Below, one piece after another: positions 17,833 through 32,500 of a stretch of 32,500 nucleotides of DNA. Each line of letters opens with the position of its first letter. Within the stretch, counting starts at the first letter, position 1. The notes below the pieces were generated by a model. That model did no database searches, was not told the DNA's origin, and worked only from the letters and a program-made list of their open reading frames with translations. The DNA is from Chromera velia (lineage: Eukaryota; Sar; Chromeraceae). The position numbers and the translations under genes were made by a program. The DNA is taken from the NCBI GenBank assembly GCA_018398765.1, contig JAHBMJ010002293.1, forward strand, positions 3,314-35,813. Direction: 5' to 3'.

Positions 17833-19482
17833 TTCAATATGATACATTCACTGTTTGATTGATTGATTCGTTCCACGCTAAGCCTTCCCGCTATATCAAG
17901 TTTTATGTGAATGATATAAAAGTTTAGATAACAGTTCAGATTCAACTTCAGATCGAAGGGCTTAAGTTCTTTTTGCCCCAACTTTTATGTTCGTTTTGTA
18001 TGCTTTTACCAGGCTTTTCACTGTTTGAAGTTTTCAGTCAGACTTGTAATTATAATCATTAAATTTTCTAAATATCAATTATATGAAACACTTTGAAGTT
18101 TTGTGTCTAATTTCGTGTAACAGTACTTCCGTGCCCAGTGCTAGCTTCCGCGGCAAGCAGGGTTGCGATCGCTACCGGCAATGACCTTTCGCTGCCGGCA
18201 ATGGACATTTCTGACTTAGTCACTGCCGAAAAAAAAAAAGTAAAAAAGTAGGTCTCAAAAACAAAATTTTCGCCTGCGGCGCAGTTGGTACAAAATGCTT
18301 TTAAACTCTTTTATAAGCAATCATCGCATTCTTATAGCCTCTTGATAATTATTTTTTTTTTTAAAATATATAAAATATAAAAGATATTGAAAAAAATATA
18401 TTTATTATCTATGTACTCAAACATGACAACGTGTTGCGGTATTACTGTGTCAGTCTGTTACTTAGCGCCTAAATTAAAAAAGAACGAATATCTTGTTTTT
18501 GTGCTTCAACCTGTGCTCGCCCTGCAGAAGCTGCTTGGTTCACTCTGGGAGGGTTTAAGAATGAACGACTCGAAGGACGCAGTGGATATGCCCCCGACCG
18601 TCTGGGTGCAGACGGCTAGTTTTGTCTGCCGCTGATCCCAGCGGAAATCGGGGATGGAGGCACAGCGGGGGCTTTTGGCCATAGAACTGTTCCTGTTAAT
18701 GACTTATTGACTCTTAGATATGGCCTTAAGCGGGTTGTAGGAGGTATGAAGCACCTCCTTAGACTGTGCCACCTATGACAGAGTGTCACGCACCTCCATG
18801 TGCACCTATAATCAGACTGTGTAAAACTATATACGGACTATCACAGTGTTTAAACCTATAAACGGACTGTGTACAGTGTATATAGACTAACTCCAACAGA
18901 TAATGACTTACAGATTTTATTATTGAACTCTAACTTTCTCTGCCATCGACTGCCAGTCGCTCTGCCGGTGGCGACAAGCTCTGCCGGCAATTGCCGTCCT
19001 GCCAGCAGTCGTTCTTCTCTGCCGCCCCCCCAAAAAAAGCAGCCCTGGTGGCAAGTTCCATCATACAAATATTCTGCCCGAACCAGTAGCTCTTCCAATA
19101 GTACCAATATCAGAGGGTACTAGTATATAATGGTGCATCAATAAGTCAGTCGCTAGGTTAGTCCGACTCAGTCGTAACATGACAATGAAATTTAGTCATA
19201 GAATACTGCCCTGGATAAATACTGCCAATGCATAACAACTGATGTATTACTACTATGCAAATATAATCAAAAAAAAAAAAGAAAGAAAAAACTTTATAGA
19301 AAACACTGGCACTGAGCTAGGCACCAAGAAAGTTGGGCGGACCAATCTAAACAAGGCCGCTCAGGCTGAGTTACTTTCATGGCCTATAGTTAGAAACTTT
19401 TTCATAAGCATCTGTAAAGAAATACGCAAGAAAGTTGAAATACATACATTTCTTTCATAATTCTTCCTGTAGCTCGTTGAAA

Positions 19483-19596
19483 ACAGCACATCAAATCCTT
19501 CCCATGAATCCCATCGGTCGTCGAAATTCCCTATCGGTCGTCGAAAATTTACAGCACATCAAAACCTTCCCATGAATCCCATCGGTCGTCGAAATT
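19483..19596. repeat. 46-bp direct repeat pair
   Basis: Positions 19483-19528 and 19551-19596 match except at one position. Both begin ACAGCACATCAAA and end CGGTCGTCGAAATT. A third partial copy of TATCGGTCGTCGAAA lies between them at about 19532. Confidence 0.85.
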
Positions 19597-19786
19597 GTCA
19601 TAAAAACCCGGAGCCACCCCCTCACTCCAGCTCACACATGAAAACACGCATTCCCACACAACCGGTTTCACCACCAATCCTCCCCTACTGAAAACACCCC
19701 CTCTCCCACCCTTGTTCCCCTATTCCTCTATTTTTCCCTCGATTTAAACAAGAGGCACGCGGCATGCACGCTCTCAGAGACCTCGT

Positions 19787-26213
<6,427 letters not shown>

Positions 26214-27394
26214 GCTGGAAGACACTCAAGAAGGAGGCGTCTCGGAACAAGCAAAATATTTATTGCTACACGGGGAGAGGGCAGCGTTGTCAACCAAACC
26301 ATGATTGGCAAACGAGCTGGTCGAAAGAATCTGAAAGGAGACTGCAAAAAACTAGCTACCTGCGATCCTTTTTTGGAGACGGCAGGCCATGGCAGGCCAT
26401 GGCAGGCCCCAGCAAGCCCCATGCATGCAGCACCGAGGCTGAGAAAGTGATCGCACGGAGTCCAGATTGCGCGTGGGGCACTTAACCCCATGCACTTCCC
26501 ACTTCACGAAAAAGATGGACTGTCGATGATCGCTGCACTGCATGATGTGCAGGCTTGCAGAGAGAGATCGACTGATAACAGACGCAGAAGACGGAGGAAT
26601 ACAGAAAGACGACAAAAAAAGCCTAATACACAGACTTCAGTTCCTTGCTTCATCGGAACTTCAATGTGCAAGTCAAGAGAAATCGATCGCTTTTGTTGTC
26701 AGTCTGCATGACAGTGCAGAGTGCCTGCGCATGCAATCTGAACTGATACATATACGTCCACACTTCCGTATTCAACAGTGAAGGGGATTCGTTCAGATGC
26801 AATTGACAAGAAACCTTCCAAAGATGCGTCCCAAAAAGCCCTTTGCCTTTCCATCACTCCATTCCTCACTCACCGGGAGGTCTTTCAAAGTCCTGTGCTT
26901 CATCACATGTCTCCTCACATCGCGTCAGCTTATTAAATGTACACGGTTCAATACTTGGCAGTGGCGCTGTGTGTAGCTTCTCAAGTTCTATTTTCCTGTC
27001 AAAACTTTTCGTGCTGCACTGTCCACTCGATCTGCCTCCCATTCCCGACCGTCCACCTTTCTGAGCGTAGTTGCCTGACCTATCTGCATGTCTGCATGCT
27101 GCCAGCCTTCTGCTAAACTTCCCTCTGTCTGTGCTCCCCGGGTTTCTTTTCCCCGCACCCCCATCCCAACCGTCTATCAAGCAAGCAGAAGATGCATGCG
27201 TGCCTTCGAATACCGGCAACTGCCTTGCCCATACGGCCGCTCATGTGAACTGAAAAGTCACGCAACCAAGCGAGCCAAAAGGAAATGAGCATGCGAATGA
27301 ACTTGAAACGAATTTACATGCAAATGATTGGAGCATAAATCAACGTGCATCCCCCCGTCCCCCTGTTGTGTTGTACGACTGTCTGTGTATGCAG
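26214..27394. promoter_or_regulatory. Divergent intergenic region, likely promoters of both flanking genes
   Basis: It lies between the minus-strand triplicated-module gene and the first recognised exon of the plus-strand discoidin/EGF gene. A 10-bp unit, GGCAGGCCAT, is repeated nearly three times at 26381-26408. ATGCATGC-type motifs occur at about 26421. The missing 5' exon of the discoidin/EGF gene, with a signal peptide, may lie here, but none of the open frames looks convincing. Confidence 0.45.
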
Positions 27395-30300
27395 ATGCAA
27401 ACCCAATCATTCAACTTCCCCCGGACGATATTGGGGGCGGAAGCACTTGGACCAAGGACGCGACCGTCACGTGGGGGGGCTTCCACTCCTTCTACAAGGA
27501 CTACACGTCCGGCTCCTGTCCCGGCCGTTATAGAGTGCGGGCGAACACCGAATGGTTTGGCAACACCGGGGGGACGGGAGCATTCGGCTCAAATGAGTGG
27601 CCCCCAACGGGGGTCTTTGATGGCTTGGGGGCAGATGATGACTTGCTGCAGGGGTACAGTACCGGAACGACAAGTTGCGGCTCCGCTACCGACTGCGACG
27701 TACGGATTGTGTTGCAAGTACCCTGTCCAATCTACTTGTACTCGTATGGGGTGCGCTCACGAGAGTCGGGAGGCGATCCCTCTATACAGGCCCCTACTGC
27801 TGCAATCGTCCAGGGGGCTGCTGATGAATCTTCTGGCTGGACCACACTGGGATCATACACCGGTCAGACCTGGACAGGGAACAACGAGTACAAAACTTTT
27901 AAGGCCGACGAAAGTCTCGGACCTTTTACCTGGTTCCTAATTATCTTAAACCGGGTGGGAGGTTCTTCAAATCCTATGCAAATCAGCGACGTCTATTACT
28001 TCGGACGCATTGGTCAGTCTGGTGTTGATTCTTTTTGGTTTGAAGCAAGGACAAATCGATAAAGATTTCGATTTTGTTTCTGTGTGGATCGATGATTGAA
28101 AGGAGCAAGGTGGTCTTGTCACATGTATGCGACCATAGAAAGTGCTTTATGCGATTACCCAAATGAGCGATTCACGCGCTCCGTCAGAAATAAGACTCGG
28201 ATGTATACTGAGAACGCTTAGAGTAATTGGACTCAAATCAGGCCGTCGAGGGAGATGACGTGGCAAGCATATCAATCCACTGTTTGCACTGCACAGGTTC
28301 AACTGCGTGAGTGACTCTCTGCCCTCACAACTTTCTGCATGGGTCCCCTCATTTGATCGAATGCATTTGTACGCGTGAGAGAGAGACCCCGTCCTCGGCA
28401 TATATTCTCCCTCCATGGTCTGTCTTTGTATGTGCGTGCAGGAGGTGAGCACTCGTCTCGTTCTCAAAGAAAAGACGCATCTGCTATCAGATCATTCGAA
28501 AACATTGCAGTCCAAGAACAAGAGGATATCATAAGAATGATGGACAGGGGGTGTGGGAAAATACAGACGGATTGGGGGTTGGGCAGCTAAGTGTATTTGT
28601 GTGGGGGGGGACAGGCGGATGCATGAATTGAGTGATGGCTCGATGGGCTGAGAAAGGGTTTCAAGGCAGAAGAATTAATGCATACGCGGGCAGATAGACA
28701 GATGGAAGGGATTACAATAAATCAAAAAAGAAAGACGGACAGAAAACATATATACTGAGATGGACAGATAGACAGATAGAACGCCGGAAAGACAGACAGA
28801 CAAATCGAAAGACGGTGTGGACAGAGGCCTAGACAAATGAAGAAACCCATAGATCCATAACTTGACGAATGGATGAATGAATGGCTGTGTGCAGCTTTGG
28901 AATCCTTTCCCCTTCCCCCACGAGACATTGGAGTAGGCAGCTCGTGGGCAAAAGACGCCTCGACAACGTACAACGGCAGGCACACGTTCACGAAGACCCA
29001 CAGCAGTGGGATCTGTGCAGGCACGTACCGAGTGAGCACGAACGTAGACTGGACGAACAACTCTGGGTCTGCGGGGGCGATTGCATCCAACGAAAATCTG
29101 CCAGCCGGGGCCTTCGATCAAATTGCATATGATACTTCAGATGGCACGACTGGATGGGTGACCATCGGTGGAAGCTGTGACTCGGTTTCTTCGGGGAGTG
29201 ACTGTGACTTTCATGTGATCCTTCAGCTTCCCTGCTCCGTCAAGCTGGTCTCATGGGGGGTGAGGGCGGCACAGGGCAGCTCGACGTACATTGACATGGC
29301 TCCCGGAAAGGCCGAAATTTCGGGATCGACTGACGGGTCGACTTGGACGTCAATCGGGACTTTCGATTCGATCACATCGTGGATAGAGGGGGAGTCGCGC
29401 TTCTTTAATGGTGACACTTCTCTGGGCCCTTTTTCTTACTTCAAATTTACAGCCAAGAGACGAAGTGCATCCACTGGAATCGTTGGGGTGGCGGATGTTC
29501 TCTTGTATGGACAACTCGGTCGGTCGAAACTTAGAAATTTGCACATTGCGGATGCTCTTCTTTCGGTATGCGCAGTTTCGGCGGAATTGATTCCTGAGAA
29601 TAAGATCTGCATGCATGGCAGCAGTGTACATGTGCGTACATAGGATCGATACGGGGGTTCTGAAAATGGAGAGAGCTCTGGGCATAAATCAAGAGAAGCT
29701 AGCTGGGGGTAAGTTGGTTCTTCGGGAGTTGAGTCCAACGGGGACACAAGAAGGTGCACAATCGTTCACTCACCCAAAACAGAACACATTTAATCTGTTT
29801 TCGATTGGCCCTTTACGACAATGCGTGACTGTATGTCATGTTTGTACGCATACAAATGTTATCGTCCCCCTTTGTCTCCGATTCCTGCAGATGGGACGCC
29901 CGGGGAAAATGTGCCGCCCTCATCCATCGGGCAGTGTCCATCGTACGGTGGTGCACCCTGGATACAGGACGGGACCTGGTCGAACAAGCCCGCATGGACT
30001 GCAAGCACCACAGATGGAAGTTGCCCAGGGAACTACACGGCGGTGACAAACTCGAATTTCTATATAAATCCCGTAGCGGCAGTATTCGACGGCACTACGG
30101 CGAGCCTTTGGTTTTCAAATACCGTGTGTGGGGCGGCGTTGACAGGCAGCGACTGCAACATCCAGGCAGGCATCCATCTGCCCTGTTCAGTCTTTCTGAG
30201 CTCATTTCAGTACACACCCAGGGGGGGTTGTTGTTGGGACAGGACACCTAGCAAGATGTTGGTGGAAGGATCAAACGATGGAAGCACTTGGACAGAAATC

Positions 30301-32500
30301 ACGTCATACGTCGGGATGACCCAGTCGACTTGGCCTACTGATTTGACTCCGTTGGACTTCACAGGCAATTTGCATGTCGGCCCTTTCTCGTGGATTCGAT
30401 TCACAGCTCAGAGAGCAGCACCGCCCTCAAGTGGCGGTCAAATTGAGGGGAGGGATTTCATCCCAAAGGTCATCATCGCCTCTGGAGCATGTAAGTCAGT
30501 CAGTTGATGAATCAGTGAGTGTGTGAGTCAGTGAGGCAGTCAGGACGTGAGTGAGTCATTCAGTCGGTCAATCAGTTAGTGACATCTTAGTGGTCGCCCT
30601 TTCAGGTGAATGCGTGCGTGCATGCACACATGAGGATCTTGAGGTCGTCACAAAAGACGAAGCGGGTTTATCCATTTGCTTCTGCGGGAAGAGACGGTCT
30701 CGACATGCACGATGCATCTGTCCTGTCTATGAATTGACCACCATTACTAGGATGGTTGTAGAAAGTCGTAGAGAGAAAAATACCAAGAGACAAAACTGAC
30801 AAGCGAAGAAAACAGGTACTCTTCTTTCTGGCTGTCGGAGCTCATGCAAACGAAATAAATGGCGGAAGCAGAAGGAAGATTTAGATCTGCATGCAATTAG
30901 AGGCCCCATCCGTTCACTCATGATTCTCTGCAAGGGCATGCATGCATGGATGCTGATTTCTTCATTCCCTTCCACGCGGACCCTCCTTTCTCCGTGCGTT
31001 CTTCGTTGCAGATGCTGATGAATGCACGGATGCCACCCACGACTGCGACGCGAACGCGCAATGCGCCAACACTTACGGGTCTTTCACCTGCTCGTGTAAC
31101 GTCGGCTACGTGTCAGGCACTCCTCCCTGCAGCCCTACAAGTAAGTTTTTTTTTTTTTTTAAATTTATTCTTTTATTTATGAAAGTAAACGGCTACGTGT
31201 CAGGCACTCCTCCCTGCAGCCCTACCAGTAAGTTTTTTTTTTTAAAAAATTTATTCTTTTATTTATGAAAGTAAACGGCTACGTGTCAGGCACTCCTCCC
31301 TGCAGCCCTACAAGTAAGAAGAGCACGCTGATGGCATCATCGTGCATCCATGGATCCAGGATGATGTTCATGCATGTATGTATGTGTTCTTGCAGACAGA
31401 AATGCGAACTTCCACACACACAGCTGCGCATCCTACTTGAAGGCATTTATTTGATGGGCAAGGCAGCTGCGTCTCTGTATTTCGTTTCACAGACTTAGAA
31501 TCTTTTTTCAACGCGCGTTGACTGTCGACTTTGAGGCTCCGAGGCAGAAGAACCGGGGTGCATCGGTTTTCTTTTCTTGATCGTGCGGAGTCTCAGAGAA
31601 AGGCTGAAAAACAAGAAAGGAACAAAGAAAGAGATACACTCGTTTTGAGTTTCCTGAAGAAGAGATAACTGTTCCTCATGAATTACAGCAGCGAGCAATG
31701 GAGAGTAAGGGGGGAGGAAGGAATGAAATAGGTCAATATTGCGATCAGGAAACCACAAAGAAAGTATCAGAAAAAGAGGAACAGGCGAATTATTCCTCTT
31801 GAGTCGGGGAGAGAAGGTCGCAAGAAGGAAGCAATCGAATGCCAAAAGCCCCAATAAAGACAAAGGGGCCGAAAAGGAGAAAGAAGCGTGAAGACATCAC
31901 CCGCCTCCCTGTCTTGTGTGTGCAGTCACCCCAGGAGCCAGCGCAAGCGTTCTGCCACCGACAGACATAGCAGCTGGTAGCACATGGACAGAGGACTCCG
32001 GTACACAGCACAACGGGCACAACACATTCTACACAGACTATGCGGGAGCATTCACCGCTTGCCATGGGCGATACAGGGCAATGAGCAGCTCGGGATGGCA
32101 GACAGGCTACACCCCCGCGGAGGCGTTTGACGGAGTAACCAGCGGGTCAGGTGAGGGGTATCGGTCGACGGACAACGTCAACCCTCGGGGGGGTGGGGCC
32201 CTCCCAGATCAGTACCTGATTTTAGAGCTGCCCTGTTCCGTGGAGTTCGCTGGATGGTCAGGTGCCGGGGGCTCGCAGACAAACGAACCTGCCCATTACA
32301 TGAAAGTGCATGGGTCCACTGACAATACAAATTGGGTTGAAGTTGGAAGTTTCACTGGCCAGTGGTGGACTCATGGGGAGGTGAAGACTTATTCGACCAG
32401 CAACTGCACCGCAGGCTTCTTCAATTACTTCAAATTTTCCATCCAAAGACGAACACATCACACCGCAGGACTGTGGATGATGGCTGACTTCTCCTTATTC
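27395..32500 (+). CDS. Mosaic extracellular protein: three discoidin-like domains, cbEGF, fourth discoidin-like domain (partial at both ends)
   Basis: Exons: 27395-28012, 28895-29518, 29891-30490, 31012-31140 and 31926 to the window end. The first four are 618, 624, 600 and 129 bases; all are multiples of three and start and end in phase 1. Discoidin-like exons share LPP.DI..GS.W..D near the start, AFDG or a variant, a C.V.L.LPCS strand, GS.DGSTWT.I and GPF.YFKF...R. This matches the F5/8 type C pattern (ligand-binding beta-sandwich), divergently. Exon 4 is a complete EGF domain with six cysteines, a leading D-A-D-E-C and N-T-Y-G-S-F, the calcium-binding type. Secretion or surface display is inferred. 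No signal peptide or TM is in view, so both ends are missing. A Cys-rich open stretch at 30606-30735 may be an extra exon. Confidence 0.85.
31103..31318 (+). repeat. Tandem triplication of the EGF exon end plus its splice donor
   Basis: A unit of 86-87 bases starts at 31103, 31190 and 31276 (the third copy is partial). Each copy carries the last 38 exon bases (GGCTACGTGTC through GCAGCCCTAC) and a GTAAG donor, at 31141, 31228 and 31314. The first two continue with a T-tract and TTTATTCTTTTATTTATG. Copies differ by single bases and T-tract length, so the event looks recent. Confidence 0.93.

Larger units (their letters stand above)
17756..19786. other. AT-rich convergent intergenic region, no gene seen
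   Basis: No convincing coding frame is present. Contents noted: copies of CTGCCGGCAAT-like sequence at 18170-18210 and 18940-19015, an A-tract followed by GTAAA at 18228-18245 like those near 10.2-10.7 kb, a GC-rich island with two hairpins at 18598-18644, and a 46-bp direct repeat at 19483-19596. The last 150 bases are C-rich on the plus strand and probably hold the 3' UTR of the minus-strand gene. Confidence 0.65.

Noticed and set aside
18387..18635. 82-codon plus-strand open frame in the AT-rich spacer
   Set aside because: It starts in AT-rich DNA and ends in the hairpin island. There is no recognisable protein feature and no splice context.
28740..28810. GACAGATAGACAGATAG repeats taken as a possible array
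   Set aside because: This is simple microsatellite sequence in the intron between the first two discoidin-like exons, with no spacers.

Overview
The window comes from a nuclear eukaryotic genome. Four of its five genes are split by GT-AG introns, 36 in the models built here. Introns are rich in pyrimidine tracts and microsatellites, and the 5' splice sites have an unusual consensus (GTNNGT, often C at +3). The style suggests a unicellular alga or other protist. I lean towards an alveolate such as a chromerid (Vitrella-like), but this rests on gene style and no marker gene proves it.

Layout. (1) 139-9155, plus: a RecQ-family DNA helicase, 5'-truncated by the window edge, 21 exons joining in frame into 803 codons (helicase lobes, zinc/RQC region, HRDC-like end). 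(2) 9156-11203: AT-rich intergenic DNA with composite A-tract/T-tract and CAACA-type repeats. (3) 11204-14077, minus: an intronless 957-residue protein made of two tandem copies of a roughly 430-residue unit. Each unit carries two PD-(D/E)XK-like signatures of the Q-x-K type. (4) 14078-15059: divergent intergenic region with TA and TGCA repeats, a 20-bp perfect palindrome and a 22-bp tandem repeat. (5) 15060-17755, plus: a four-TM membrane protein with a disordered tail, family not recognised. (6) 17756-19786: AT-rich intergenic DNA with small repeats. (7) 19787-26213, minus: a nine-exon gene for a protein of about 1339 residues with three copies of an unrecognised module, separated by RS/RE/RD-rich, Ala/Pro-rich and Gln/Met/Trp-rich linkers. 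A G15 homopolymer leaves it frameshifted as assembled. (8) 26214-27394: divergent intergenic region. (9) 27395 to the window end, plus: a mosaic protein with three F5/8C (discoidin)-like domains, a calcium-binding EGF domain and a fourth discoidin-like domain, each fully visible domain on a symmetric phase 1-1 exon. The end of the EGF exon and its splice donor are triplicated in tandem.

The genes do not form an operon or an obvious pathway. They alternate convergent (1/2, 3/4) and divergent (2/3, 4/5), so the two divergent spacers are the likely promoter regions. The strongest candidates for something undescribed are the triplicated-module protein, the four-fold nuclease-like protein and the donor-site consensus.
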